This document shows, one piece after another, positions 30,040-40,420 of a DNA stretch of 64,000 bases (positions are counted from its first letter, which is position 1; the number at the start of each line of letters is the position of its first letter). Under the pieces are notes generated by a model. That model searched no databases. It worked only from the letters and a program-made list of their open reading frames with translations, and was not told the DNA's origin. Location: assembly GCF_027595985.1 (NCBI RefSeq), contig NC_073304.1:215046500-215110499 (forward strand). Direction: 5' to 3'. Position numbers and translations under genes: made by a program. Origin of the DNA: Sorex araneus. Taxonomy: Eukaryota > Chordata > Mammalia > Eulipotyphla > Soricidae.

Positions 30040-30735
30040 CTAGATTTAGTTCCGGGTACTCTGCCATGTACCCTCTGTGCCCCCCCCAGCTGCCCAGACC
30101 TCAGTTCCCTGGACCCCAGTTTTTTTAGATCTTTGAGAAGATATGTCTTTATTGCTTCTCTCTTTGACACTCAGATACTTGATAGATGAAAGAGGTAATA
30201 GATATAAAGCACTTTGAGAGCTTTTAAACAAACAGCCCTGTTGTAGAAGTAAGCTATTATTAATACTGCATCCCACACACTAAAAGGCCTGCTTAATCCA
30301 CCCTGCTCTAAGGAGCCAAAGAGGACTCTTCCTCTCAATGTTTAGTTTATCCTTTCTAGTCAAGTGCCAAGTCTTCTCCACTTTGATTTCAGAAAAGCAA
30401 GCAAATGGATGGCCCCTAAAATTATCCAAGTATGAATATTATGGGTATCTCAAAGGCATGCCCTTCCTTCGATTCATCTGGAAGGACTAACCCCAGTGCT
30501 ACTTAATAAACAGTTCTTGAGAAAAAACTCCTATCCTGATTTGTAGTTTTGCCGATTTCCTTGGTGTAGGAATTCCCACCATGCTTGCTTTCAAGCTGTT
30601 ATTATTATTTTTAAGTAAAGAATTTTGGAAGATATGTGCAGTAGTACAGTGTCAGTTTTTCCACAAGACAAATAACTCTAAAAAGCTAAAGCATAAAATT
30701 TACCATGTTACTTAGGAAGATATTCCTTTAAATAT
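30040..30735. other. Single-copy DNA, no gene seen
   Basis: No repeat or exon is recognised. Confidence 0.4.
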
Positions 30736-30745
30736 CACCTTTTAC

Positions 30746-30918
30746 GGGGCTGGAGTGATAGCACAGCGGGTAGGGCATTTGCCTTGTGCACGGCCAACCT
30801 GGGTTCGATTCCCAGCATCCCCATATGGTCCCCCGAGCACTGCCAGGAGTAATTCCTGAGTGCAGAGCCAGCAGGAACCCCTGAGAATTGCCAGGTGTGA
30901 CCAAAAAAAGGAAAAAAA
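30746..30918 (+). mobile_element. Form-A SINE, sense
   Basis: GGGGCTGGAGTGATAGCACAG, perfect B box GGTTCGATTCC, A-rich tail. ATCACCTTTTAC / ATCACTTTTTAC (30734-30745, 30919-30930) differ at one base. Confidence 0.95.
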
Positions 30919-30930
30919 ATCACTTTTTAC

Positions 30931-31690
30931 TTTATTTTAAAGTAATATTCAATTATAATTTTATGCAATTTTCTTTTAAATTATTCAAAACGTTTCACAT
31001 TTCAAATTTACTCCAAAATTAAAAATTCAAAAGGATTATTGAAATTCTAAAATTTTGAAAATTTAAGATCAGCTCTCAAGTGCTACGGGCGGCAGCTCTA
31101 TCCTTGTGTGACCCACACAAGCTCCTGAAGACACGTTACAACCTGGAAGTCAAGTAGAGAAAAGTGCCCTGTGCACCTGAGATAGATTTTTCTTTTTTGC
31201 TGGAGACAAGAAGCAATAGTATGTTGGATGGAAAAGGGCTATTTCAGCTTCAAAGATTTTTGAAATGTTTGTATAGTCCAAGTTCATAATTGTGACCAAG
31301 AATTCCTTCTGAGTCTCTTCTCCAGGATCCCGTAATTGTTGAGGCTGTGTTGGGAGAGAGAGGGCACCAGGTAAATAGGGCGTGTTTGAGAAGAATTTAA
31401 CAAGATGGGCAAGATAGAGAAATTGACAAGGAATGGAGAAATGAGCCTGAGTGGGAAAGCTTTAGCACTCCAGGCCTGAAGGGAAGGAATATTTCCTAGA
31501 ATCTGGAGGAAATTCGAGGCGATAGCTGCCCACAGGAGCTGTGGACTGTGGTGAGGCATTGACCACCATCAACCTGAGGCCCAGATATCAGGGAGCTGGG
31601 AAAATAAAGACACTTATTTAACACTCTCCAACCTCCCAATTCCTTCAATGACTTGCTGCACCATGTAAAGATATTTCCATTCTTTTAATA
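30931..31690. other. Single-copy DNA, AT-rich left part
   Basis: The first 130 bp are strongly AT-rich (TTTAAATTATTC, TCAAATTTACTCC). No repeat or exon is recognised. Confidence 0.4.
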
Positions 31691-31691
31691 A

Positions 31692-31868
31692 CTATAAAGG
31701 CCAGAGAGATAATCTGGGAGTGGAAGTACTTGCCTTGCATACGGCTGGTCTTGGTTTGATTCCCAGCATCAAATACAGTCCCAGAGCATCACCAGGAGTA
31801 ATCCTGGAGCACAAAGCCACCAGTAATCCCAGAGCACTGTCAGATGTGGTTCCAAAACTAAAAACCTA
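31692..31868 (+). mobile_element. Older SINE, sense
   Basis: AAAGGCCAGAGAGATAATCTGGG, GGTTTGATTCCCAGCATC and a CTAAAAACCTAAG tail. Confidence 0.75.
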
Positions 31869-31874
31869 AGTAAA

Positions 31875-32121
31875 GCACCGTAGTACTGTCGTCATCCTGT
31901 TGTTCATAGATTTTGCTTGAGTGGGCACCAGTAAGTCTCCATTGTGAGACTTGTTACTGTTTTTGACATGTCCAATACACTATGGGTATCTTACCAGGCT
32001 CTGCCGTGCGAGCGGAATACTCTCAGTAGCTTGCCAGGCTCTCCGAGAGGGATGGAGAAATCAAACCTGGGTCAGTCGCGTGCAAGACAAACGCCCTACC
32101 TGCTATGCTATCGCTCCAGTC
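31875..32121 (-). mobile_element. Form-B SINE, antisense
   Basis: Tail in sense is GACGACAGTACTACGGTGCT, again with no poly(A). The body GCCAGGCTCTGCCGTGCGAGC and head TATCGCTCCAGTCC are clear. It follows an older sense SINE directly. The TSD is unclear. Confidence 0.92.
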
Positions 32122-32154
32122 CTAGTAAAACAAGACAAACAAAACCCTGCAGGT

Positions 32155-32290
32155 AGAACTGGAGAGATAGCAAAGAGATTAAGTAAAAGGGTTGCCTTGA
32201 GTGCAGCCAACCTTGCTTGAGTCTCTGATACTACATGGTCCCCTAAGCATCACTAAAAACAGTCCTGAAGACCCCTGAGCACTTTATGGT
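32155..32290 (+). mobile_element. Degenerate SINE, sense
   Basis: GAACTGGAGAGATAGCAAAG, TTGCCTTGAGTGCAGCCAACC and TACATGGTCCCCTAAGCATCAC. Confidence 0.62.
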
Positions 32291-32654
32291 AAACCTGCTA
32301 CTATGGGGCCAGCCTGGGCTGTCTTACATTCGTGGTCCCTTACATTGAACCACTGTTCTGGTTGGCAGAGAACTGTCAGGAGGAACCCTGAGTCCTCCTG
32401 AGGACTGCTTGGGAGGCCCACACCAAAATAGAAATAAAATTTAAAACTGCAAGAATTGTTACTGTTTCTTGAACCTTGACTATTGACTGAATGCAATAAG
32501 AAGTCAGAGAATCAGGGAGTCTATTTGGAATAATACATACACACAGTACCCAGCACCAATACCCAGGGTAGGCCTGGAGACAACTGTCAATCCGAAGGGC
32601 ACTGAGATTATCCAGCACTGTTCCTGCACGGGTCATTGTAAGAAATTCCCACCC

Positions 32655-32815
32655 TAGTCTCCTAGGCCAGTGCTCTGGAAACTCAAACATGCCTCCTGTC
32701 AATCATCAAGGAATTACAACACCTTTTCTGATCCAGTATGTCTGGATTGAGGCTCAGCTCCCGGAAGACACTGATGCTGGTGGTCTGTGGATCACTTTTT
32801 TGGACAATAGGGTCT
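32655..32815. mobile_element. MER5-like (hAT) fossil
   Basis: CCAGTGCTCTGGAAACTC ... AATCATCAAGGAATTACAACACC ... GGTCTGTGGATCAC resembles a MER5-type element in outline. Tentative. Confidence 0.4.
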
Positions 32816-33720
32816 TAGGCCATCTCAACCTCCACCTCCAAACTCCAGGGAGCTTGTCTAGTTTGGGGAAACGGGAACTGTGAAACCCTTTCCACTCCTG
32901 ATCTCCTCTTTTCTGCTACCCAAATATCTACTTCTAAGAATAGCCCAGAGATTTGCTCTTTGCCCTCCCAGTCTCCCAAGGCCAAGCTAGAAAGAGGTGA
33001 ACCCCAGCCCTTGAAGGCAGCCCTCCCCTGAAGGAAACTCTTAAGGACTAGTCCTACTTGCCAATAATAGCCCCTATGCTCTTCCTTTTCTCCTGTTCTC
33101 ATAGCTACAGGTAAAGTTGCTCGATGGTTTCCAAAGCTGCTCACCCAAACTGTGATTGTAGGGAATGGGAGGGAAGGCCTCACTCTCTATTGGAATTTCT
33201 CCCCAGGTGGAATAACAGCACAATGGCCGTTCCACATGTGTAGGTTTCTGAGATGCCAGGGTGTCACTGGTGGACACTTGGCAAAAATTCAGGACTCGAT
33301 TCCATCCCCAGCACCGAATGAATGTTCCTGGAAGACTCGTTTGCAAACCCTGATCACTGAACAGGGACAGGTGCTTGTGCAAGAAGAATGGCCACCAGGG
33401 AAAAAAATATCTTAGGTTGTATTCTTGGACATGTGGAAGCCAGAGATGTTTCCACTAATCATTAGCTCATGTGGCTAGTGATTAGTGATGAGTGCCAGGA
33501 AGCAAGTGAAGTCTTTCACTCCTTCCAGGTCAGGGCTGCATGGACTAGGACGGTTTAGGAAGGAAACCACATGGGTAGCTCTGTTCTAAAGCAAGAGGAA
33601 GCATCTGTAGGCAATTGAGCACTTGGTCCAGTTGCCTGGGATAAGAAAGGTCCTCGGGATAGCTCCAATCGCATCCTTGTGAATTCTGCAGCAACAGAGA
33701 GATCTTAAGTGAAGATAGTG
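32816..33720. other. Mostly single-copy DNA
   Basis: A degenerate sense SINE may lie at about 33205-33400 (GGTGGAATAACAGCAC, GGACTCGATTCCATCCCCAGC), but the evidence is weak. Overlapping ORFs are unrecognised. Confidence 0.35.
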
Positions 33721-33740
33721 TCTTGGTGAAGATAGTGTCT
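33711..33740 (+). repeat. Short tandem duplication at tract edge
   Basis: GAAGATAGTGTCTTGGT is followed immediately by GAAGATAGTGTCTTCC, a duplicated 17-bp step at the entry to the polypyrimidine tract. Confidence 0.85.
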
Positions 33741-33933
33741 TCCTTCCTTCCTTCGTTCCTTCCTTCGTTCCTTCCTTCCTTCCTTCCTTCCTTCCTTCCT
33801 TCCTTCCTTCCTTCCTTCCTTCCTTCCTTCCTTCCTCCTTCCTTCCTTCCCTCCCTCTCCCTCTCCCTCTCTCTTTCTCTCTTTCTCTCTCTCTCTTTCT
33901 TTCTTTCTTCTTCTTTCTTTCTTCTTTCTTTCT

Positions 33934-33986
<53 letters not shown>

Positions 33987-33997
33987 TCCTTCCTTCT

Positions 33998-34086
<89 letters not shown>

Positions 34087-34091
34087 TTTCT

Positions 34092-34122
<31 letters not shown>

Positions 34123-34328
34123 CTTCTTTCTTTCTTTCTTTCTTTCTTCTTTTCTTTCTTCTTCTTCTTCTTCCTTTCCTTCTTTCTTCTTCTTTCTTTC
34201 TTTCTTCCTTTCTTTCTTTCTTTCTTTCTTTCTTTTCTTTCTTATCTTTCTTCTTTCTTTCTCTTTCTTTCTTCTTTCTTTCTTTCTTCCTCTTTTCCTT
34301 CTCTTTCTTTCTTTCTTCTTCTTCTTCT

Positions 34329-34393
<65 letters not shown>

Positions 34394-34439
34394 TTCCTTT
34401 CTTCTTTCTTTCTTTCTTCCTTCCTTCTTCTTTCTTTCT

Positions 34440-34470
<31 letters not shown>

Positions 34471-34528
34471 TTTCTTTCTTTCTTCCTTTCTTCCTTTCTT
34501 TCTTTCTTCTTTCTTTCTTTCTTTCTTC

Positions 34529-34591
<63 letters not shown>

Positions 34592-34592
34592 T

Positions 34593-34641
<49 letters not shown>

Positions 34642-34659
34642 TCTCTTTCTTTCTTTCCT

Positions 34660-34724
<65 letters not shown>

Positions 34725-34745
34725 TTCTTTCTTTCTTTCTTTCCT

Positions 34746-34820
<75 letters not shown>
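33738..34820. repeat. 1.08-kb (TTCC)n/(CTTT)n polypyrimidine tract
   Basis: An uninterrupted pyrimidine strand begins with TTCC repeats and then runs mainly as CTTT, with CTT and CTTTT slips. It ends exactly where an antisense SINE body begins (TTATACCCAGAG). It is therefore best read as the hugely expanded A-rich tail of that SINE. A 400-codon frame of Ser/Phe/Leu across it is a composition artefact. The assembled length may not be exact. Confidence 0.95.
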
Positions 34821-34821
<1 letters not shown>

Positions 34822-34966
34822 ATACCCAGAGATTCTCAGAGCTTACTTCTGGCTCTGCACTCAGGAATTACTCCTGGTTATGCTCAGGGATGCCAGAGAT
34901 CAAACCCAGGTCAACTGCATGCTAGACAAACAAACGCCCTCCCTGCTGTACTATCGCTCCAGCCCC
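34821..34966 (-). mobile_element. Form-A SINE body carrying the giant tail
   Basis: GATTCTCAGAGCTTACTTCTGGCTCTGC to ATCGCTCCAGCCCC. The GGGTCACACC end of the body is shortened and merges into the CTTT tract. Confidence 0.9.
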
Positions 34967-35455
34967 ACATCTTTTTCTTTCTATCTATCTTTCTATCTAT
35001 TGTATCTACAGTGAAATATTCACATCTATATTGATGTAAGTGCTTGGGGGATATAAATAAGTGCAAGGACTATAAAGCCAGAAAATTGGTCAAGATAGCT
35101 TAACATAATTTCTTCTCCTTGGGAACTTAATCTTCTGAAAGAGGAACATTGCAACAGCAAAGGTAATTAGACCCCTTTCCTTTTGAAATTTCCCTCATTA
35201 CGTATATTCTCTCATCCTAGTTTACACAATGGCTTATTTGCATGCACAGGTCTTGGGGAAGGGCATAGTGAAATGAAGATTTCCCAAAGAAGGCCTGATA
35301 GGTGAGTGAGCAACAGAGAGTGAGACTCCATGAGTCAGAGTCTGAGCAGGACAGTCCTGCTCAAACCTTCCCCCCTCACCCCCGCCCCCCCAAAAATCAG
35401 GAAAGAATGATTACCTAGGATCTTGGCAAGTGAATGGTCTGTCCCATAATAACTA
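34967..35455. other. Single-copy DNA with short (CTAT)n
   Basis: (CTAT/CTTT)n at 34976-35008, then no recognised repeat. Confidence 0.45.
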
Positions 35456-35685
35456 CTATAACATTTACTTAGCATTTATTGTAAAAACACTTCGCATCAC
35501 AGAACAGCTTAGTTTATAAGCCAAACATGTCCTGTTTGATTTTTACAACAAACCTTTGAGATAAAAGCAAGGCAAGATTATCACCATTTTACAAAAAAGA
35601 AGCCAAGCTACAAAACATTCTATAATTTACCTAAGCCGCAAGACTCTTAGGTAGTAGATCCAGGACTGGGATTTGCAGTTCTGCT
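35455..35685 (+). mobile_element. Ancient mammalian repeat (MIR/L2 age)
   Basis: ACATTTACTTAGCATTTATTG ... TTATCACCATTTTACAAAAAAGAAGCCAAGC ... TTTACCTAAGCCGCAAGAC follows the same class as 8345/9253. Confidence 0.5.
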
Positions 35686-35692
35686 CAGCGCT

Positions 35693-35813
35693 GGTTTGTT
35701 TTGGGGTCACCTCCAGCAGTGCTGTGGGGCTACTCTCAGCATGGTGCTCAGGTGTTTGCCCTCAGACATGCTCGGGAGATCATGAGTGCCAGGGATTGAA
35801 TCTGGGCCTCTTC
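35693..35813 (-). mobile_element. Older SINE, antisense, interrupted
   Basis: TTTTGGGGTCACCTCCAGCAGTGC to ATTGAATCTGGGCCTCT, with its head side cut by a younger insertion. Bases after 36014 may be its end. Confidence 0.65.
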
Positions 35814-35825
35814 AAGCTCTTTCTT

Positions 35826-36001
35826 TTTTCTTTTGCTTTTTTGGGTCACACCTGGCGATGCACAAGGGTTATTCCTGGCTCTGCACTCAGGAATTACTCC
35901 TGTTGGTGCTCAGGGGACCATATGGGATGCTGGGAATTGAACCTGGTTCGGCTACATGCAAGGCAAATGCCCTACCAGCTGTGCTATTGCTCCAGCCCCT
36001 T
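35826..36001 (-). mobile_element. Form-A SINE, antisense, with 12-bp TSD
   Basis: GCTTTTTTGGGTCACACCTGGCGATGC to ATTGCTCCAGCCCC. AAGCTCTTTCTT repeats exactly at 35814-35825 and 36002-36013. Confidence 0.95.
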
Positions 36002-36189
36002 AAGCTCTTTCTTCTATGTCCCCAGCACCAGAAGTCTGGTTCCTGACTCCTAATATTTAGCCTTTTCTTATGCTGTCTTCCTTCTCTTTGTCTAGTAGCT
36101 CATTTTTAGTTCTTTTCTGATCTTTGTCCTTTCATAAATATCAGAGCCCTGATAGCAGGGGCTTTGTTTCCTTTCCTAACTTTGCCTCA

Positions 36190-36248
36190 ATACTTACAAA
36201 AAAATGCCTGGTACATAGCATGTGCTCAATAAAGTTATGTTGAATGAG
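36190..36248 (+). mobile_element. MIR 3' end scrap
   Basis: TGCCTGGTACATAGCATGTGCTCAATAAAG is the standard MIR 3' motif. Confidence 0.6.
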
Positions 36249-36364
36249 GCAATAACTGAAGTAGACTACAAGCTACCAGAAGGTGGGGCTCTAATGTTGA
36301 GTTCTCAGGATTCCTCACAGCAGTTATACAGAGGAAGAATAAATATTAAAGGTAAGAGAAATGA

Positions 36365-36545
36365 CTGATGAGCTGGGGAGAGAGGACAGAGGTAAAGGTG
36401 CTTGCCTCTCCTGCTTTTGTGGAAGCGATCTTGGTTCCAATGCCAAAACTGCATAAGGCCCCCAGAGCACACTGATAAGTGTGGCCTCTGAGCATGAGAA
36501 TAACGTGTGGCCCCTAAACACTGCTATGTAGGGGTCAAACATGCA
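36365..36545 (+). mobile_element. Older SINE, sense
   Basis: GAGCTGGGGAGAGAGGACAG, GGCCCCCAGAGCACACTGATAAG and GGCCTCTGAGCATGAG. Confidence 0.55.
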
Positions 36546-36567
36546 CCCCCACACACAAATGACCAAA

Positions 36568-36785
36568 GGCTGGGACATGTCTCAAAGGACTGTAGTGTAT
36601 GCAAGGCATGCAGGAAACCCTGATCCCCATAACGCAGGGCCCCCAGAACACCATTTGGTATAGCCTTGCTACCCCCAGCATCATGAGACTGGCCCAAGCA
36701 CTAGACCACCAGGCATGCACTTCCTGGCTGAGTGTCACCAGGAGTGACCTCTGAGTCCCTAAACATTGCTGGGCACTGAATACCC
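36568..36785 (+). mobile_element. Degenerate SINE, sense
   Basis: GGCTGGGACATGTCTCAAAGG, TATGCAAGGCATGCAGG and ACCAGGAGTGACCTCTGAG. The middle is rearranged. Confidence 0.5.
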
Positions 36786-37139
36786 AGTGAGTGTGTCAAC
36801 TCGTAGAAAGCCCTGGTAGATAATCTAACTTTGAGGAAATTCCTTGTTGTGGCTTAGAATTCTCTAGAATTCTCTATAGTCTTAGCATTTCTCATTCCCT
36901 TCAACTGCTCCTCTCTTACCCTTAGGGTTAAGACATTCCCCTTTTGAACAGATGGCCCAGGAATCAGGCCCGCACCCTTTTGATTTAGGGACAGGCCCAC
37001 TGGAGCCTTCCACTGTGGTCTGCACTGCCCGGGGCTCCCACTGCCCCCAGAAATAATAAAATGGTTTGTTTCTCTTAGCAGCCTCCACCCAATGGTTCCC
37101 CATGTGTGTGTTGCTTTCTTCAATTTTCCCCTCTACAAA

Positions 37140-37320
37140 ATCTGGTCATGTTTAATAACAATAAATCAGAGGAGAGATTGCAGCCTGCAAGAGAAGTCTG
37201 GGGCAGCTGGGGTTTCCACATCTGGGGCCCATTCGGTTTGAAGCGATGACAATTCCTAATAAATGTTAATGGAGAACCTCCTCAGATTCATACTCTTCAG
37301 CTATAATTTAGCCTGTCTCC
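37140..37320. other. Candidate conserved noncoding block
   Basis: GTTTAATAACAATAAATCAGAGG, AATTCCTAATAAATGTTAATGG and CAGCTATAATTTAGCC in repeat-free DNA look constrained. Confidence 0.35.
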
Positions 37321-37620
37321 ATGCCAGATGACCTTTTGAACATCCAGAACTCACCCAGCATAGGGCCAGTTACACTGAATGGCTTTCTGCGTGTGAAGTG
37401 GGAAAAAACAAGGCTTGTTGTTATTGATGACATCGCTCTATTTCCCCCTTCCCTGGCTTTTCTCTTCAGAGACTCACAAAGCCTCGGGGCTTTTCAGCCA
37501 CCAAAGTGGTTAGAGGCATGGGACACAGGTTTAAGGTGGTTCTCATCTGCTCAGACAGGAGACCTAAGTCTGACAGCTCTGTTCTCACGTAACAGACAAA
37601 GAACAGGTGCAAGGTCAAAA

Positions 37621-37905
37621 AGCTCCCTCCTTTCTTTTCTTCTTTCTTTTCTTTTTTCTTTTCTTTTCTTTTCCTTTTCTTTTCTTTCCCTTTCCTTTCC
37701 TTTCCTTTCCTTTCCTTTTTCCTTTCTTTTCTTTTCTCTTCTCTTCTTTTCTCTTTTCCTCTTTTCTTTTCTTTTCTTTTCTTTTCTCTTCTCTTTTCCT
37801 CTTTTCTTTCCTTTTTTCTTTTCTTTTCTTTTCCTTTCCTTAACTTTCTTTTCTTTTCTTTTCTTTTCTTTTCTTTTCCTTTCCTTAACTTTCTTTTCTT
37901 TTTGG
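37621..37905. repeat. (TTTTC)n/(TTTCC)n pentanucleotide tract
   Basis: About 285 bp of pure pyrimidine with TTTTC and TTTCC units, including a near-exact internal duplication (TTTCCTTAACTTTCTTTTC twice). Long ORFs on both strands (37321-38103; 37551-38180) exist only because of this tract. Confidence 0.95.
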
Positions 37906-37997
37906 TTTCTAATATTTTCTAATCCTACTGGCTCTCTCCCTTCCTCAAACCCCTCCTGCCCTTCTAACCGGGTGGTATATAAGACTGGCTTTGCCTC

Positions 37998-38212
37998 AGG
38001 TGGGAGAGATAACACAGCAGGTAGGGCATTTGTCTTGCATGCGGCCAACCCAGGTTCTATGCTGGCTGACCCCCAGCATCCCATATGGTCCCTTGAACCC
38101 TGAGCACCACCAGGAGTAATTTCTGAGTGCAGGGCCAAGAGTAATCCCTGAGCATCACCGAGTATGACCCCAAAAGCCAATAAAATAAAATGAATATTAT
38201 TTATTTTTAAAA
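37998..38212 (+). mobile_element. Form-A SINE, sense, with 17-bp TSD
   Basis: GTGGGAGAGATAACACAGCAGG, CATCCCATATGGTCCC and a TAAAATAAAATGAATATTATTT tail. Short insertions interrupt the head (GCTGGCTGACC). AAGACTGGCTTTGCCTC / AAGACTGACTTTGCCTC (37981-37997, 38213-38229) differ at one base. Confidence 0.93.
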
Positions 38213-38307
38213 AAGACTGACTTTGCCTCTGACTTTACTCATCCTCCACTTGTCACCTATGTGAATTGCGTGACTACAGGTATTGTCTTGGATCTCAAGA
38301 TGCAGAC

Positions 38308-38580
38308 CAGGGTCAGAGAGATTGCATAGGGGTTAAGGTGCACATTGTGCATGTGACCGACCCCAGTTCCCTGGTACCACATTGTCCCCTGGAGATCCAA
38401 GGCATCGCTGGGTGCAGCCCAGGAAGCCAGCACAGCTGGGTGACTTGGGTATCTCCACATCCCCAAGTTCTCACATGAACCATACATCATTAGACCCAGA
38501 AATGTCAGGAGGGGCCCCTGAGCCCCCTGTGCACTGCTTGAGAGCCCCCTATTCCCACCTTCAGCCCCCAACCCCCCAAA
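38308..38580 (+). mobile_element. Degenerate SINE, sense
   Basis: GGTCAGAGAGATTGCATAGGGGTTAAGG, CATTGTCCCCTGGAG and GAGCCCCCTGTGCACTGC in an unusually long, rearranged copy. Confidence 0.5.
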
Positions 38581-38779
38581 AGATGCAAGCCAGCATTTTT
38601 GGGTGATTTAACTTGACAATAGTCATTGCTTACATCCTGTTTATCTATATTTACCAAGTACAACTGGGCTCTTTTCCAACGCGTATCTATTAGAACACTT
38701 CTTCTATTCTTTCAACTTTAAAGGTATCCAATCATTTTACTTCCTTAGCCTAGCTCCCTCCTCTGTTTCCCACCAGGGT

Positions 38780-39010
38780 CAGTGAATCTTCCATCCCAAT
38801 TTCTTCCATCCTCTTACCTTCTGCAATCCCCCAGGCCCTAATTGCCTCACTCTGAAATTGCCTTCTCACTGATCTCTCTGTCAAGCCAACCCTGAAACAA
38901 GACAATTAGACACATTATCCCAAGATGCCATGTGATCAGGTCCTTCCCGAGCTCAAAATTTTCTGTGAATTCCCATTGATTTAGTATTTTTTTCAAACTT
39001 TTTCATAATT
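38780..39010 (+). mobile_element. L2-like fragment
   Basis: Lines such as TTGCCTTCTCACTGATCTCTCTG and CATGTGATCAGGTCC ... GAGCTCAAAATTTTC follow the L2 3' consensus order as I recall it. Confidence 0.45.
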
Positions 39011-39129
39011 AAGTACCCATTTTGCTATGGAAGACTGAATAATGTTGGAGCCAGAATTTTAGATAGTAAATCCTGTGCTTTCCCTCCTACTTCCTCTTTT
39101 CTTGGTCTCATTTAGTGTTTTGGGGGAAT

Positions 39130-39315
39130 CATTTATTTATTCAACAAATGTTTTTTGAGCTACTGTTAGATGCCAGAGTCTGTTGAGTGCTGGAGAATAA
39201 ATTGGTAAATATCATCCCTGCCCATATGGAAGTACTTTTCCAGTGGGTGAGACGAATAAACAAAATAATTGTCAGAAGTGATAAATGCTAAGGAAGAGCT
39301 GAGCATAAAAATAAG
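39130..39315 (+). mobile_element. Ancient mammalian repeat (MIR/L2 age)
   Basis: TTATTCAACAAATGTTTTTTGAGC ... TGCCAGAGTCTGTTGAGTGCTGG and GACGAATAAACAAAATAATTG. Confidence 0.55.
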
Positions 39316-39325
39316 GAGAGTAATG

Positions 39326-39495
39326 GGGTCAGAGCCATAGTACAGCATGTAGGATACTTGCCTTTCATACAGCCAAACTGTGTTAGATCCCTGGCACCCC
39401 ATATGGTCTCCAGAGTCCCTCCAGGATAACATCCCTGAGCACAGAGCTAGGAGTAATCCCTGAGTATCGCTTGGGGTCCCTCAACCCCCAAATAA
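39326..39495 (+). mobile_element. Older SINE, sense
   Basis: GGGGTCAGAGCCATAGTACAGC, CACCCCATATGGTCTCCAGAG and GAGTAATCCCTGAGTATCGC. Confidence 0.75.
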
Positions 39496-39499
39496 GGGG

Positions 39500-39655
39500 G
39501 ATTTACAATTATTATTATTAATTTTTATTTAAGGCACTGTGGTTTACAATACCATTAATGGTAGGGTTTCACACAATCCAGCCCCTCCCTCAGAGGGTAC
39601 ACTGTTTCTTAGTGTTTCCACCCATCCATAGCCACTTCACCTGCCAGTTCTACGA
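39500..39655 (-). mobile_element. LINE-1 3' end, antisense
   Basis: AAGGCACTGTGGTTTACAATACC is the reverse complement of the L1 end seen at about 15430-15455, preceded by a (TTA)n/T-rich tail. Confidence 0.7.
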
Positions 39656-39919
39656 TTTTAAATACCAATTTTCTAAATGTTCCATATTTCCTGAGACCTC
39701 TCTGATCCCTCAAGTATAAGACTTCTTCTTGAATACCTATTCTCTGATAGCTCCAATAAGAGTACTTGTAAATGATGCTTTATAAGAAAAGTTATTTCCT
39801 GAGAAAAATCTCTACTTGGACTGCAGATGGGAGGGATCTACCATATATGAAAGATTCAAGTTAGAACAGTGAGGAATTTCCTGGCAAAACTTCAGCAGAG
39901 CAGGTACTCAGGGAGTCTA

Positions 39920-40420
39920 TCAGTCAACTTTACTACAGTAGTGCCATATAACAACAATAACAAACCTACAATCTCAGAGGTTTACACGTTTTATTTCTTG
40001 TTCACAGGTCTGTGAATCGACTATAGAGTTTCTGTTCCATGCTGGAAGTTGTGTTCAGGTCTGCCCCTTGTATCTTCTCATTCTGGAACTCTGGAGGAAG
40101 TGAAGGGGTACACCATTTCTCAGGGCCAAGGGTAGAAGCAGAAAAGGTCAATCTGGGGCCTGAGTAACAGTACAGTGGGTAGAGCATTTGCCTTGCACAC
40201 TGACCCGGGTTTGATCCCCGGCATTCCATATGGTCCCCCGAGTACCGTCAGGAGTGCAGAGCCAGGAGTAACCCCTGAGCATTACCCCAAGTATGACCCA
40301 AGAGCCTAAAAGAAAAGAAAAGAAAAGGTCAGTCCAACCAAGCAACTAATGTTCAAACCTATGGTAACTTTCCATTGGCCAAAGTAAGTCTCATGGCTTA
40401 ATTGAAGGCGGAAGTAGACA
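39920..40420 (+). mobile_element. Ancient repeat split by a SINE
   Basis: AGTCAACTTTACTACAGTAGTG ... ATCTCAGAGGTTTACACG ... CCATTGGCCAAAGTAAGTC on either side of the SINE at 40154 looks like one old mammalian element. The family is uncertain. Confidence 0.4.
40154..40320 (+). mobile_element. Form-A SINE, sense, with 14-bp TSD
   Basis: GGGCCTGAGTAACAGTACAG with a gap in the head, CATTCCATATGGTCC, (AAAAG)n tail. AGAAAAGGTCAATC / AGAAAAGGTCAGTC (40140-40153, 40321-40334) differ at one base. Confidence 0.93.

Noticed and set aside
33738..34820. CRISPR array or other spaced repeat system
   Set aside because: Repeats are simple tetranucleotides without unique spacers, in a mammalian genome.
33723..34925. 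400-codon Ser/Phe/Leu frame
   Set aside because: It is a translation of the CTTT/TTCC tract plus the end of a SINE. Period-4 repeats read through in every frame.
37321..38180. Long ORFs of 260 and 209 codons
   Set aside because: Both depend on the stop-free TTTTC tract and enter a SINE.
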